Shown: positions 24,387 through 37,858 of the stretch, in pieces | Position numbering within the stretch: position 1 is the stretch's first letter | Layout: each line of letters starts with the position of its first letter | DNA from: Streptomyces liliiviolaceus | GTDB taxonomy: Bacteria > Actinomycetota > Actinomycetes > Streptomycetales > Streptomycetaceae | Direction: 5' to 3' | NCBI RefSeq assembly: GCF_018070025.1 | Contig: NZ_JAGPYQ010000001.1 | Span: forward strand, 7,006,001-7,070,000 | DNA: 64,000 nt | The notes under the pieces: model-generated | What the model saw: only the letters and a program-made list of their open reading frames with translations | Databases searched by the model: none | Told to the model about the DNA's origin: nothing | Position numbers and translations under genes: made by a program

Positions 24387-25909
24387 TGCGTGTCCTTCGG
24401 TGTGTGAGCCGTCTGTCCGGGGAGGAAGTTGACCGGGTGCGAGCCCGTCGCCCACAGGTACTGGACGGCGTACGCGCGCCAGGGCCGCCAGTCCGCGGCC
24501 CGTGCCGTCAGCGCGGCGGGAGTGGCCGGCAGGCCCAAGTCCCTTGCCGCGTAACGGATTCCGAGGTCGGTCACCGGGAAGGCGTCGGGGTCGCCGAGGG
24601 CGCGCATGGCGATGACCTCCACGGTCCAGGGTCCGAAGCCGGGCAGGGCGAGCAGCCGGGCCCTGGTCTCCGTCCAGTCGCCCTCGACGCCCAGGTTCAG
24701 GGTGCCGTCGGCCAGCTGTCCCACGAGTGTGGTGAGGGTGGTGCGGCGGGTGGCCGGCATGGCGAGCGCTTCGGGGTCGAGTGCCGCCAGGGCCTCGACG
24801 GACGGGAAGAGGTGGGTGAGACCGCCCTCGGGGTCGTCGACCGCTTCACCGTGCGCGGTGACCAGGCGTCCCGCGTGCGTACGGGCGGCGGCGGTGGACA
24901 CCTGCTGCCCCAGCACGGCCCGGACGGCGAACTCGGCCTCGTCGACCGTACGGGGCACCCGGCGGCCCGGCGCCTTGTCGACGAGCGGCGCCAGCACCGG
25001 ATCCGTACGCAACTGGTCGTCGACCGCGACCGGGTCGGCGTCCAGGTCGAGCATGCGGCGGCAGCGGCTGATGGCGACGGTCAGGTCGCGCAGGTCGCTG
25101 AGGGTGAGCCGGCAGCCGACGTGGTCGGGCTTCGGAGTGAGGGCGACGACCCCGTGGCCGTACGGCAGACGCAGGGTGCGCCGGTACGCGCCGTCGCGCC
25201 ACTCCTCCACCCCGGGTACGGCGGTGGCGGCGAGGTGGCCGAAGAGGTTGTCGGGGTTGAGCGGCGCCCGGAAGGGGAGCCGGAGCGCCAACACCCCTGG
25301 AGTACCGGGCGAGTTGGCGCGGTCGGCACGATTCTTGGGTGCCCTGGTGCGCAGCTCGCTCGGGGCGAGGGCGAAGACCTCACGGACCGTGTCGTTGAAG
25401 GTGCGGACGGAGGAGAAGCCCGCCGCGAAGGCGATCTCGGCCATCGGGAGCGGTGTCGTCTCGATGAGCAGGCGTGCGGTCTGGGCGCGCTGGGCGCGGG
25501 CCAGGGCGAGCGGGCCCGCGCCCAGTTCGGCGAGGAGCTGGCGTTCGATCTGCCGGGTGCTGTAGCCGAGGCGGGTCGCGAGTCCCGGCACGCCCTCGCG
25601 GTCCACGGTCCCGTCACCGATGAGGCGCATCGCGCGGGCCACGAGGTCGGCGCGCTGGTTCCACTCGGGTGAGCCGGGGCTCGTGTCGGGGCGGCAGCGT
25701 TTGCACGCCCGGAATCCGGCCTGCTGGCAGGCGGCGGCGCTCGGGTAGAAGGTCATGTTCTCCGGCTTCGGAGGCACGACGGGGCAGCTGGGTCGGCAGT
25801 AGATCCGCGTGGTCAGGACGGCGGTGAAGAACCATCCGTCGAAGCGGGCATCCTTCGACTGGACGGCGCGCACACAGCGCTCGGTCTCGGCGTGCATCCC
25901 TTTCTGCAT
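24383..25909 (-). CDS. alkA: Ada zinc/AraC domain fused to AlkA-type 3-methyladenine DNA glycosylase
   Basis: The 508-residue protein has three parts. Residues 1-80 form an Ada-type zinc domain with C38, C42, C69 and C72 (RIYCRPSCP and CKRC). Residues about 85-185 form an AraC helix-turn-helix (MAEIAFAAGFSSVRTFNDTV). Residues about 205-495 form an AlkA glycosylase with a helix-hairpin-helix (LLALPGFGPWTVEVIAMRAL) and a catalytic aspartate in PVTDLG. It should sense methyl damage through the zinc cysteines, activate transcription and excise alkylated bases. With ogt it forms an adaptive-response operon. Start ATG 25909; ATG 25897 is an alternative. Confidence 0.92.
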   Translation of the reverse strand: MQKGMHAETERCVRAVQSKDARFDGWFFTAVLTTRIYCRPSCPVVPPKPENMTFYPSAAACQQAGFRACKRCRPDTSPGSPEWNQRADLVARAMRLIGDGTVDREGVPGLATRLGYSTRQIERQLLAELGAGPLALARAQRAQTARLLIETTPLPMAEIAFAAGFSSVRTFNDTVREVFALAPSELRTRAPKNRADRANSPGTPGVLALRLPFRAPLNPDNLFGHLAATAVPGVEEWRDGAYRRTLRLPYGHGVVALTPKPDHVGCRLTLSDLRDLTVAISRCRRMLDLDADPVAVDDQLRTDPVLAPLVDKAPGRRVPRTVDEAEFAVRAVLGQQVSTAAARTHAGRLVTAHGEAVDDPEGGLTHLFPSVEALAALDPEALAMPATRRTTLTTLVGQLADGTLNLGVEGDWTETRARLLALPGFGPWTVEVIAMRALGDPDAFPVTDLGIRYAARDLGLPATPAALTARAADWRPWRAYAVQYLWATGSHPVNFLPGQTAHTPKDTQ

Positions 25910-25996
25910 GCCCCCAGCATCGCCCTCGGTCAGGGCGATGGCTGGCGGGAATGCGACATCTGCCTCAGCCCGGCTCCCTCCCCCGGGCGCCGGGGC

Positions 25997-29998
<4,002 letters not shown>

Positions 29999-30033
29999 CT
30001 ACTGGGCACAAAGGCATGTGGTGAGCCACAGAA

Positions 30034-30062
30034 ACCCTAGAACCCGAACACAACAGCGGCAA
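30034..30062 (-). promoter_or_regulatory. Putative promoter of the beta-galactosidase gene
   Basis: Read on the minus strand, TTGCCG (30057-30062) and TAGGGT (30034-30039) are separated by exactly 17 bases, about 90 bases upstream of the ATG at 29941. No clear operator was seen next to it. Confidence 0.45.
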
Positions 30063-30105
30063 TGACCCTGTCGAACTCTGTGTGTTTCTGAGGGCTGTGT
30101 CGCGC

Positions 30106-30212
30106 GGGTGCCCGTCCGGGAGCCGCGGGTGTCCGTCCGGGAGCCGGGAGTGCCCGTCCGGGAGCCGGGGGGTGCCCGTCCGGGAGCCGGGGGGTGCCCG
30201 CCGGGGCTCCCG
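30106..30212. repeat. Five tandem copies of a 21-22-bp G-rich unit
   Basis: The unit is GGGTGCCCGTCCGGGAGCCG, starting near 30106, 30127, 30148, 30170 and 30191, with the last copy diverged. Each unit contains CCCGTCCGGGA, so a strand could form small hairpins. It lies just 3' of the macro-domain gene and upstream of the beta-galactosidase promoter. It may be a slippage-prone minisatellite. Confidence 0.75.
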
Positions 30213-30220
30213 CGGTCCGG

Positions 30221-30730
30221 TCAGCCGACCCGCGCCGCGAACGCCTCGTACGCCGGCTCGTCGAAGAGGACGAACCTGACCTCGGTCACCGCTGTCTCCG
30301 TGTCCCGCACGGCCTCGACCGCGACACGCGCCGCGTCCTCCATCGGCCAGCCGAAGATGCCCGCGGAGATGGCCGGGAACGCGACGGTCCGCGCGCCCAG
30401 CTCGTCGGCCACCCGCAGGGATTCCCGGTAGCAGGAGGCCAGCAGCTCGGACCTGTCCTCGCTGCCGCTGAAGACGGGCCCGACGGTGTGGATCACCCAG
30501 CGCGCGTCGAGCCGCCCGGCGGTGGTGGCGACGGCCTGTCCGGTGCGCAGGCCCTTGCCATAGTGCGAGGCGCGCAGCTTTCGGCACTCGGCCAGGATCT
30601 CGGGGCCGCCGCGCCGGTGGATGGCGCCGTCCACGCCTCCGCCGCCCAGCAGCGAGGAGTTCGCCGCGTTCACGATGGCGTCCACGCTCTGCAGGGTGAT
30701 GTCGCCCCGGACGAGTTCGATACCTGTCAT
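30221..30730 (-). CDS. Macro-domain protein (probable ADP-ribose-binding or deacetylating)
   Basis: The 169-residue protein is a single macro domain of the YmdB/MacroD type: [54 protein letters not shown] and [13 protein letters not shown]. These motifs build the ADP-ribose pocket. Members remove ADP-ribose from proteins or hydrolyse O-acetyl-ADP-ribose. Start ATG 30730 overlaps the stop of the FAD oxidoreductase upstream (ATGA), so translation is probably coupled. The partner suggests a shared role, but none is documented by sequence. Confidence 0.9.
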   Translation of the reverse strand: MTGIELVRGDITLQSVDAIVNAANSSLLGGGGVDGAIHRRGGPEILAECRKLRASHYGKGLRTGQAVATTAGRLDARWVIHTVGPVFSGSEDRSELLASCYRESLRVADELGARTVAFPAISAGIFGWPMEDAARVAVEAVRDTETAVTEVRFVLFDEPAYEAFAARVG

Positions 30731-32145
30731 GTCCGGCGCAGCCTCTTCCATACGGCCTTCGCCGCGTTGTGCCCCGACATGCCGTGCACACCGGGACCCG
30801 GCGGGGTCGCCGAGGAGCAGATGAACACCGCCGGGTGCGGGGTGTTGTACGGGAACGCCGACAGCGTGGGCCGCAGCAGCAGTTGCAGGCCGGAGGCCGC
30901 GCCGCAGCCGATGTCACCGCCCACGTAGTTGGCGTTGCGGGCGGCCAGTTCGGGCGGGCCCGCCGTGGCACGGGCGAGGACCCGGTCGCGGAAGCCGGGT
31001 GCGAACCGCTCCAGCTGGCGCTCGATCGTCTCGGTGAGGTCTCCGGTCCAGCCGCTCGGAACGTGCGCGTAGGCCCAGAACACATGCTTTCCGGCCGGTG
31101 CGCGGGACGGGTCGACGACACTGGGCTGCACGGTGATCAGGAACGGCGCGTCGGGGGCGCGCCCCTCCCGGGAGGCGGCGCGCAGGGCGGCCCCGATCTC
31201 CTTGCGGTCCGCGCCGACCTGCACCGTGCCGGCCGTGCGGGCCTCCTTCGCGGTCCACGGCACCGGTCCGTCGAGCGCGTAGTCGATCTTGAAGACGCCC
31301 GCCCCGTACCGGTACCGGTCGTAGTGGTTCCCGAAGCCCGCGATCCGGCTCAGTGCGGTGGGCGAGGTGTCGAAGACGTAGGCGCGCGCAGGCGGCAGGT
31401 CGTCGAGCCGCTTGACCTCGTAGTCGGTGTGGACGGCGCCGCCCAGGTCCTTGAGGTACGCGGTGAGCGCGTCGGAGATCGACTGGGAGCCGCCCCGGGC
31501 TACGGGCCAGCCCCTGGCGTGCGCGGCCAGTGCGAAGACGAGGCCGACGGCGCCGGTGGCGACACCTCCCAGCGGCGACATGACGTGGGCGACGAGCCCG
31601 GCGAACAGCGCCTTGGCCCGCTCGTCGCGGAACCTGCGCATCAGCCAGGTCGAGGGCGGCAGTCCGGCCAGCCCGAAGCGGGCGAGGGTGACCGGGTCCC
31701 GGGGCAGCGCGCTGAGCGGCAGGGACATGAAGTCCTGTACGAGGGTGTCCCACCGGTGGGTGAAGGGCTCCACCAGCCTGCGGTACGTGCCCGCGTCCCG
31801 GGGTCCGAACGAGGCGGCCGTCTCGGCCACCGACCGCGACAGCACGGCCGCCGTGCCGTCCAGGAAGGGGTGCGCCATGGGCAGTTCGGGCTGCAGCCAC
31901 TCCAGTCCGTACCGCCCCAGCGGCATCGCGCGGAAGGCGGGTGAGTTGACTCCCAGGGGGTGCGCGGCCGAGCACGGGTCGTGCCGGAAGCCGGGCAGGG
32001 TCAGCTCCTCGGTGCGGGCACCTCCCCCGACGGTGTCGCGCGCCTCGAAGACGGCCACGGAGAAGCCGCGACGGGCCAGCTCCACGGCAGCCGTCAGTCC
32101 GTTCGGCCCCGCACCCACCACGACGGCATCGAGCATCGACGGCAC
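30727..32145 (-). CDS. FAD-dependent oxidoreductase, phytoene desaturase/PYROXD2-like
   Basis: The 472-residue protein begins with a dinucleotide-binding motif [21 protein letters not shown] and the FAD-contact [14 protein letters not shown]. It ends with the second FAD motif [21 protein letters not shown]. This matches the phytoene-desaturase-related amine-oxidase superfamily, in the PYROXD2-like branch rather than a carotenoid-cluster CrtI, since no crt genes are nearby. Start GTG 32145 follows AAAGGAG by 7 bases. It is the first gene of a two-gene unit with the macro-domain protein. Substrate unknown. Confidence 0.88.
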   Translation of the reverse strand: MPSMLDAVVVGAGPNGLTAAVELARRGFSVAVFEARDTVGGGARTEELTLPGFRHDPCSAAHPLGVNSPAFRAMPLGRYGLEWLQPELPMAHPFLDGTAAVLSRSVAETAASFGPRDAGTYRRLVEPFTHRWDTLVQDFMSLPLSALPRDPVTLARFGLAGLPPSTWLMRRFRDERAKALFAGLVAHVMSPLGGVATGAVGLVFALAAHARGWPVARGGSQSISDALTAYLKDLGGAVHTDYEVKRLDDLPPARAYVFDTSPTALSRIAGFGNHYDRYRYGAGVFKIDYALDGPVPWTAKEARTAGTVQVGADRKEIGAALRAASREGRAPDAPFLITVQPSVVDPSRAPAGKHVFWAYAHVPSGWTGDLTETIERQLERFAPGFRDRVLARATAGPPELAARNANYVGGDIGCGAASGLQLLLRPTLSAFPYNTPHPAVFICSSATPPGPGVHGMSGHNAAKAVWKRLRRT

Positions 32146-32279
32146 CTTCGGACTCCTTTGTCAGCCGATGGCCACTGACGGTCAGGATAAGCCGGGCCTC
32201 CGACAGCGCCCCTGCCAGCCCCTCGCCGACCCGTCATCCGGCCCTGATCGGCCCTGCGCAGGCACCGTTCAGGCGCTGC

Positions 32280-33125
32280 TCAGGCGCCGCCCGACAGCAG
32301 GTCGAGGACCCGGCGGGCCGTGGCCGCGTCCCGCGCCGCCGTGAACGGAAGGGTGTTGCCGCCGGTTATGCGGAACGGCTCCCCCGCGAGGGTCAGGTGC
32401 GTGCCGCCCGCCTCCTCGACGAGCAGCAGGCCCGCCGCGTGGTCCCAGGCGGCCTCCCAGCTGAACGCGACGGCGTCCAACTCGCCGCGCGCGATGGCCA
32501 GGTACTCCAGTCCGGCGGAGCCGCAGGGGCGCGGGCTCACGCCCTCCGTGCGCAGGCCGAGCAGCGCCCGCTTCTGGTCGTCCGTCGTGTAGTCCGGGTG
32601 GGACGTGGCGACTTCGAGGTCACGGCCGGGGTCCGGCGCGCCCGCCAGGAGGCGTTCGCCGTCGAGCAGGGCGCCCCGGCCCCGTACGGCCACGGCGAGT
32701 TGGTCGCGGGCCGGGGCGTACGTCCAGGACGCCAGCACGACGCCGTGCCGGGCGAGCGCGACCAGGGTGCAGAAGCCGGTGTCGCCGTGGACGAACTGGC
32801 GGGTGCCGTCGACGGGGTCGACGATCCAGACGGGCGCCTCGCCCTGCAGCGCCTCGTACGTCGCCGGATTCGCGTGGACCGCTTCCTCGCCGACCACGAC
32901 CGAGCCGGGCAGCAGCTTGCCGAGCACCTCGGTGAGGTACTGCTCGGCCTTGCGGTCGGCGTCCGTGACGAGGTCGTGCGGGCCGCTCTTCTGGTCGATC
33001 TCGTGTGCCGCGAGCTGCCGGAAGCGCGGCATGATCTCGGTGGCGGCCGCCTCGCGGACGGCCCGTTCGACGTCGGCGGTGCGGTGTGCGAGAAACTCGT
33101 CGATGGTTTCCATGTGTTCGATCAT
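32280..33125 (-). CDS. Inositol monophosphatase-family phosphatase (histidinol-phosphatase-like)
   Basis: The 281-residue protein has the IMPase metal motifs: VVGEEAVH, WIVDPVDGTRQFVHG (about residues 100-114) and WEAAWDHAAGLLLVEEAGG near 225. Members hydrolyse small phosphate esters with Mg2+; actinobacterial homologues act on histidinol phosphate, inositol phosphate or PAP. The start is uncertain. ATG 33125 has GGAGG almost touching it, and ATG 33113 lies 13 bases from the same GGAGG. Single gene. Confidence 0.85.
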   Translation of the reverse strand: MIEHMETIDEFLAHRTADVERAVREAAATEIMPRFRQLAAHEIDQKSGPHDLVTDADRKAEQYLTEVLGKLLPGSVVVGEEAVHANPATYEALQGEAPVWIVDPVDGTRQFVHGDTGFCTLVALARHGVVLASWTYAPARDQLAVAVRGRGALLDGERLLAGAPDPGRDLEVATSHPDYTTDDQKRALLGLRTEGVSPRPCGSAGLEYLAIARGELDAVAFSWEAAWDHAAGLLLVEEAGGTHLTLAGEPFRITGGNTLPFTAARDAATARRVLDLLSGGA

Positions 33126-33262
33126 GCCTCCATGAGAGCACGCGCCACTGACAATCCCCGCCCGGTGGGTGCATCACGGGTGGAATCGGCATGAACAACG
33201 AGTGCGCCGAGGCCGGCGCCTGCTTCGGTGACCGACACCCGCCTCAGCCGTCGGCACCGACA

Positions 33263-35140
33263 TCAGCGGCCGACCGCGTACCCCTGCATGCCGCGCGGGT
33301 TCGCGGCCGCCGACAGGATGCCGGTCCGCGGGTCCCGGGCGACCGCGCACAGCCGCCCCTCGGACCAGGCGTCGCCGACCTGGACGTCATGGCCCCGGCG
33401 GCGCAGCTCGGCGACGACCTCGGGGTCCGTGCGGGACTCGACCGTCACGCTGCCGGGGCGCATCCCGCGCGGGTAGAAGGAGCCGGGGAAGCTGTCGTTG
33501 TGCCAGTTGGGGGCGTCGATCGCGCCCTGGAGGTCGGGGCCGCCGCGCACTTCCGGGCGCAGGGCGACGGCCAGGAAGAAGTGCAGCTGCCACTGGTCCT
33601 GCTGGTCGCCGCCGGGCGTGCCGAAGGCCATGACGGGGACGCCGTCCCGCAGGGCGAGCGACGGGGTGAGCGTCGTGCGCGGACGGCGGCCCGGGGTCAG
33701 GGAGTTGGGCAGTCCCTCGTCCAGCCAGGCCATCTGGAGCCGGGTGCCGAGCGGGAAGCCCAGCTCGGGCACGACCGGGTTGGACTGCAGCCAGCCGCCG
33801 CTGGGCGTGGCCGCGACCATGTTGCCCCAGCGGTCGACGATGTCGAGGTGGCAGGTGTCGCCCCGGGTGCCGCCGTCCGCCGAGACGTCCGGCTCGCCGG
33901 GCACGGGAGACGTCGGCGGCTTGGCCACGGTCGGCTCGCCCGCGCCCGGCGTCGCGAGCGCGTCGAAGCCGGCCTCCCCCAGGGCTCCCGAGGCGGCCAC
34001 GCGCGCGTGGTGGCTGAGCAGCGGCGTCCGGCCGCCGGGGCTCCCGGGCCGCAGCTCGTACGAGGCCTTCTCCCCGACCAGCGCCCGCCGTCCGGCGTTG
34101 TACTCCGGTGACAGCAGTTCCGCCGGAGGCACCTCGCCCGCGTCCCCGTACCAGGCCTCCCGGTCGGCCATCGCGAGCTTGCAGCCCTCGATCAGCAGGT
34201 GCGTGTACGCGGCGGAGCCGTACCGGGGCAGTTCGGGCGGCAGCAGGGCCAGCTGCTGGAGGAGGACCGGCCCCTGGCTCCAGGGCCCCGCCTTGCACAG
34301 CGTCCAGCCCCGCCAGTCGTAGGTGGCCGGAGCTTCGTAGGATGCGGACCAGGAGGCCAGGTCGGCCGCGGTGAGCGTGCCGGAGTGCCGCTCGCCGCTG
34401 GTGTCCCGGGTGGGCCGGCCGGACTGCCGTACCAGTGCCTCGGCGATGAAGCCCTCGCGCCAGATCCGCCGCGCGGCCTCGATCTGCGCGATACGGGGGT
34501 CGCCCTCCTGAGCCTCGCCGTGCCGGGCCCCGACCTCCTCGGCGGACTCCGCGAGGAGCCGCTGCCAGGTCGCGGCCAGCGCGGGATTGCGGAACAGCTC
34601 GCCGGGCCGCGGGGGCTCCCCGCCCGGCAGGTACACCTCGGCGGACGAGGTCCACTCGGTCTCGAAGAGCTCCCGCACGGTCTCCACGGTCTGGCCGACG
34701 CGCTCCACGGGCGCGTGCCCGTCCCGCGCGTACCCGACGGCGTACTTCAGGACGTCCGCCAGGGGCTTCGTGCCGTGGTCGCGCAGCAGCAGCATCCACG
34801 CGTCGAAGGCGCCGGGCACGGCCGCCGCGAGGGGTCCGGTGCCGGGGACGAGGTCCAGCCCCAGACCCCGGTAGTGGGCGATGGTGGCCCCGGCCGGTGC
34901 CACGCCCTGACCGCACAGGACCCGTACCTCGCCGCCCGCCGGGGCGAGGATGATCGGGACCTCACCGGCGGGCCCGTTGAGGTGCGGCTCGACCACGTGC
35001 AGCACGAAACCCGCGGCGACGGCGGCGTCGTACGCGTTGCCGCCGTCCTCCAGCACGGCCATCGCCGACTGCGAGGCGAGCCAGTGCGTGGAGGACACCA
35101 TTCCGAAGGTGCCCTGGAGCGTGGGTCGGGTCGTGAACAC
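33263..35140 (-). CDS. Gamma-glutamyltransferase-family protein, cytoplasmic-type
   Basis: The 625-residue protein shows the family start GMVSSTHWLASQSAMAVLED with GGNAYDAAVAAGFVLHVVEP. The maturation site region is GGTRGDTCHLDIVDRWGNMV, where T of DTCHL should become the N-terminal nucleophile. The C-terminal half contains PGRRPRTTLTPSLALRDG and AFGTPGGDQQDQW. No signal peptide is seen, unlike the secreted paralogue at 50720. Members cleave or transfer gamma-glutamyl groups, or hydrolyse cephalosporin-like amides. GTG 35140 is preferred because it follows GAGGAG; an in-frame ATG at 35203 would add an unlikely leader. Confidence 0.88.
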   Translation of the reverse strand: MFTTRPTLQGTFGMVSSTHWLASQSAMAVLEDGGNAYDAAVAAGFVLHVVEPHLNGPAGEVPIILAPAGGEVRVLCGQGVAPAGATIAHYRGLGLDLVPGTGPLAAAVPGAFDAWMLLLRDHGTKPLADVLKYAVGYARDGHAPVERVGQTVETVRELFETEWTSSAEVYLPGGEPPRPGELFRNPALAATWQRLLAESAEEVGARHGEAQEGDPRIAQIEAARRIWREGFIAEALVRQSGRPTRDTSGERHSGTLTAADLASWSASYEAPATYDWRGWTLCKAGPWSQGPVLLQQLALLPPELPRYGSAAYTHLLIEGCKLAMADREAWYGDAGEVPPAELLSPEYNAGRRALVGEKASYELRPGSPGGRTPLLSHHARVAASGALGEAGFDALATPGAGEPTVAKPPTSPVPGEPDVSADGGTRGDTCHLDIVDRWGNMVAATPSGGWLQSNPVVPELGFPLGTRLQMAWLDEGLPNSLTPGRRPRTTLTPSLALRDGVPVMAFGTPGGDQQDQWQLHFFLAVALRPEVRGGPDLQGAIDAPNWHNDSFPGSFYPRGMRPGSVTVESRTDPEVVAELRRRGHDVQVGDAWSEGRLCAVARDPRTGILSAAANPRGMQGYAVGR

Positions 35141-35233
35141 GGGGAACTCCTCACTGGGGGACGGGCCTGCGGACCGCGCGGCAGGTTCCGGACTGCGGGC
35201 CAAGGACGTCCGGCGATGGTACGCAGGCTGCCG

Positions 35234-35890
35234 CTACGGGCGCTTGGAGGGCCGCCAGGCCGTCGTCCCCAGGACGTTCTCCGGGCCGATGTCGAGCGGG
35301 TACGGCGGCCGTACGGTCACGGTGTCGTCGCCCTTCTCCGGAGCGACGCGCAGGTACACGCCGCTGGTGTTGTTCATCCGCCAGTACAGGGCCGTGTGCG
35401 CCGACTCCCCGGGGGCGAGCGTCAGCGGCCGGGGGCCGGGGTCCTCCGGAGCCATGGACACCTGGTCCGTGCCCTCGACGGTCTTCACGCCGGGGAACGG
35501 GTCGCCCGATCCGTCCAGGACGGTGATGGCCGGATAGCCGTTCAACTCGTACGGTTCGTCACCGCAGTTGGTGACGTCGAGGCCCATCGCGCGCAGTCCC
35601 ATCGCCGCGTCGCCCTGGTCGGCCGCGAAGCGCAGACCGGAGGCGGGGCAGCCCTCCGTCTGCAGGCCGGGGACGGTCGGAGAGGGTGTCGGGGCGGGCT
35701 CGGAGGCCACGGGCGTGGGCGAGGGCGGCACCACCGCGAGGGACGGTGTCGGCGTGGGTCTGCGTTCGGGGTTGCTCTCCCGGTCCAGTTCGGCGGAGAG
35801 CCCGCACCCGCTCGCCCCCAGCACCGGCGTCAGCACCAACAGGCAGACGAGGGCGGCACGGCGGAACGGCCCGGTACGTGTCGTGATCAC
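35234..35890 (-). CDS. Secreted lipoprotein with DUF4232-type domain
   Basis: The 218-residue protein starts at GTG 35890 and has a lipoprotein signal with lipobox GASGC (C29). A Pro/Thr/Ser-rich linker follows (TPTPSLAVVPPSPTPV, about residues 45-75), then a beta-rich domain resembling DUF4232. That domain has paired cysteines (EGCPASGLRF and VTNCGDEPYELNGYP) and ends LTLAPGESAHTALYWRM. It is probably anchored outside the membrane by the lipid and linker. It lies 35 bases after the response-regulator gene on the same strand, so it could belong to the two-component operon. Function unknown. Confidence 0.75.
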   Translation of the reverse strand: MITTRTGPFRRAALVCLLVLTPVLGASGCGLSAELDRESNPERRPTPTPSLAVVPPSPTPVASEPAPTPSPTVPGLQTEGCPASGLRFAADQGDAAMGLRAMGLDVTNCGDEPYELNGYPAITVLDGSGDPFPGVKTVEGTDQVSMAPEDPGPRPLTLAPGESAHTALYWRMNNTSGVYLRVAPEKGDDTVTVRPPYPLDIGPENVLGTTAWRPSKRP

Positions 35891-35925
35891 CCGCCGATCA
35901 TCACACGAGTCCTCGGCGGAGGCCC

Positions 35926-36594
35926 TCACTCCGCCCGTCCGCGTGCGGTGACCAGCCCCGACTCGTAGGCGAACACGACCAGTTGGGCGCGGTCGCGGGC
36001 GCCCAGTTTGGTCATCGCGCGGCTGACATGGGTCTTTGCGGTGAAGGGGCTGATGACCATGTGGGCGGCGATCTCCTCGTTGGTGAGGCCGCGGGCGGCG
36101 AGCGCGGTGACCTCGCGCTCCCGGCGGGTCAGGCACTCCAGGCCCGGCGCCTTCGCCCGGTCCGGCGGCCGGGACACGAACTCCCCGATCAGGGTGCGGG
36201 TGACGGACGGCGACAGCAGGGCCTCGCCGCGCGTGACGACCTCGATGGCCTGGAGCAGATCGGCGGGTTCGGTGTCCTTGAGGAGGAAGCCGCTGGCACC
36301 GGCCCGCAGCGCCTCGAAGACGTACTCGTCGAGGCCGTAGTTGGTCAGCATCACCACGCGCACACCGGACAGCCGTGGGTCGGCGGCGATGCGGCGGGTC
36401 GCCTCGATGCCCGTCATCACCGGCATCTGCACGTCGACGAGGGCGATGTCCGGCACGTGCTCGCGCACCAGCGCCACGCCCTGCTCGCCGTCGGCCGCCT
36501 CGCCGACCACCTCGATGCCCTCCTCGGCGTCCAAGAGGGCCCGGAACCCGGCCCGCATGAGCGCCTGGTCGTCGACGAGCGCGACCCGGATCAC
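35926..36594 (-). CDS. NarL-family response regulator
   Basis: The 222-residue protein has a receiver with D8/D9, phosphoacceptor D54 (ALVDVQMP) and K in FLLKDTEP. A LuxR helix-turn-helix follows at about 155-210 (LTRREREVTALAARGLTNEEIA). Start GTG 36594 overlaps the stop of the kinase gene (GTGA), so kinase and regulator are translationally coupled. It should activate or repress genes when phosphorylated by the adjacent kinase. Confidence 0.93.
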   Translation of the reverse strand: MIRVALVDDQALMRAGFRALLDAEEGIEVVGEAADGEQGVALVREHVPDIALVDVQMPVMTGIEATRRIAADPRLSGVRVVMLTNYGLDEYVFEALRAGASGFLLKDTEPADLLQAIEVVTRGEALLSPSVTRTLIGEFVSRPPDRAKAPGLECLTRREREVTALAARGLTNEEIAAHMVISPFTAKTHVSRAMTKLGARDRAQLVVFAYESGLVTARGRAE

Positions 36595-37691
36595 GCGTGT
36601 TCCAGCGGCAGTCCGGCCCGCACCGAGAAGCCGCCCTCTTCGCGCGGGGCGGCGTGCAGGGCGCCGCCCAGCGCCGTGACGCGTTCGCGCATACCGGTGA
36701 GCCCGATGCCCTCGACGGGCGGGCAGGACGGTTCGGCGGTTCCGTCGTCGTCGACGCGTATCGTCAATTCCCCCTCTCCGTAGTCGAGTCGCACGGCGAT
36801 CTTGGCGGGTCCCGCGTGTCGGGCGGCGTTCGTGAGGGCTTCCTGGACGATGCGGTACGCGGCGCGGTCCACGGTCGCCGCCAGCGGGCGCTCGCGGCCC
36901 GTCACGGTCAGGTCGACGGCGAGGCCCGCCGCGCGGGCCCGCTCCACGAGCAGCGCCGGCGTGCCGGTCGGCTCGTCCGTGCGCAGGATGTCCAGCGTGG
37001 CGCGCAGTTCGCGCATGGCCTCCCCGCCGGCCTCCTGGATCGCGAGCAGGGCGGGAGGTATCTCCTCGCCGCGCTTGCGCGCGAGATGGACGGCGACACC
37101 CGCCTGGAGTTTGACGATGGAGATGCTGTGGGTGAGGGAGTCGTGCAACTCCCTTGCTATGCGCAGGCGTTCCTCCCCCGCGCGGCGCAGGGCCGCCTCC
37201 TCGCGGGTGCGCTCGGCCTCCAGGGCGCGCTGCTCGGTCTGGCGCAGATAGGCCTGCCAGTTGCGGCCCGCGAGGCCGCTGACCACGGCGCACAGGAACC
37301 AGCCCGTGAGCAGCACGGTTCGCTCGACGGTGCCGTGCGTGACCGGGCCCGCCGCGAGATACGCGCCGAGGAACACGGCGCCCGCCGCCGCTCCGACGGC
37401 CCGGTGTCCCGCCTGGGCGGCGATGTGGACGGCGGCCACCACGGGCAGGGCGGCCACCGGCCCCGGCTGCGCGTGCAGCGCGTGGGCGCTCAGGGCCGCC
37501 GTGGTCACGGCGAGCACCACCCGGGGTGCCTTCCGGTACGCGGCCAGCGCGAGCGAGCCGGCCACGATCAGCGCGAGGTCGAGCGCGGTGGTGTCCTGGT
37601 CGAGGGCCGCCGCGGACACGGTGACGGCGCCGATCACGACGGCGAGTGCCACGTCGGCGAGCCGCTTGAGGAGTGCCTGGTCCGCGCTCAT
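36591..37691 (-). CDS. Membrane sensor histidine kinase, HisKA_3/NarX-like
   Basis: The 366-residue protein has about five hydrophobic segments in residues 10-142 with very short loops, then a coiled linker and a HisKA_3 dimerisation domain with H183 in RIARELHDSLTHS. A HATPase domain follows with N-box YRIVQEALTNAARHA and G-box GIGLTGMRERV. It lacks a large extracellular sensor, so it probably senses the membrane or an associated protein. It is coupled to the downstream regulator. A TACGGT -10-like hexamer shortly before ATG 37691 suggests a nearly leaderless message. Confidence 0.92.
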   Translation of the reverse strand: MSADQALLKRLADVALAVVIGAVTVSAAALDQDTTALDLALIVAGSLALAAYRKAPRVVLAVTTAALSAHALHAQPGPVAALPVVAAVHIAAQAGHRAVGAAAGAVFLGAYLAAGPVTHGTVERTVLLTGWFLCAVVSGLAGRNWQAYLRQTEQRALEAERTREEAALRRAGEERLRIARELHDSLTHSISIVKLQAGVAVHLARKRGEEIPPALLAIQEAGGEAMRELRATLDILRTDEPTGTPALLVERARAAGLAVDLTVTGRERPLAATVDRAAYRIVQEALTNAARHAGPAKIAVRLDYGEGELTIRVDDDGTAEPSCPPVEGIGLTGMRERVTALGGALHAAPREEGGFSVRAGLPLEHA

Positions 37692-37858
37692 GTCCGTACC
37701 GTAGACCGGTGCACGGACAGCGGCGTCAGCCCTGTGGACAACTCCCGCACTACTCCCTGCGCAGTAGTGGGAGGTGCCGGGCGGTCGGGCCGGCGCACCG
37801 CGGACTGCCTCCGGCCGTACGACGCGTGGGGGCAGGCCGGCGGGCCAGGGTTCTCCCC

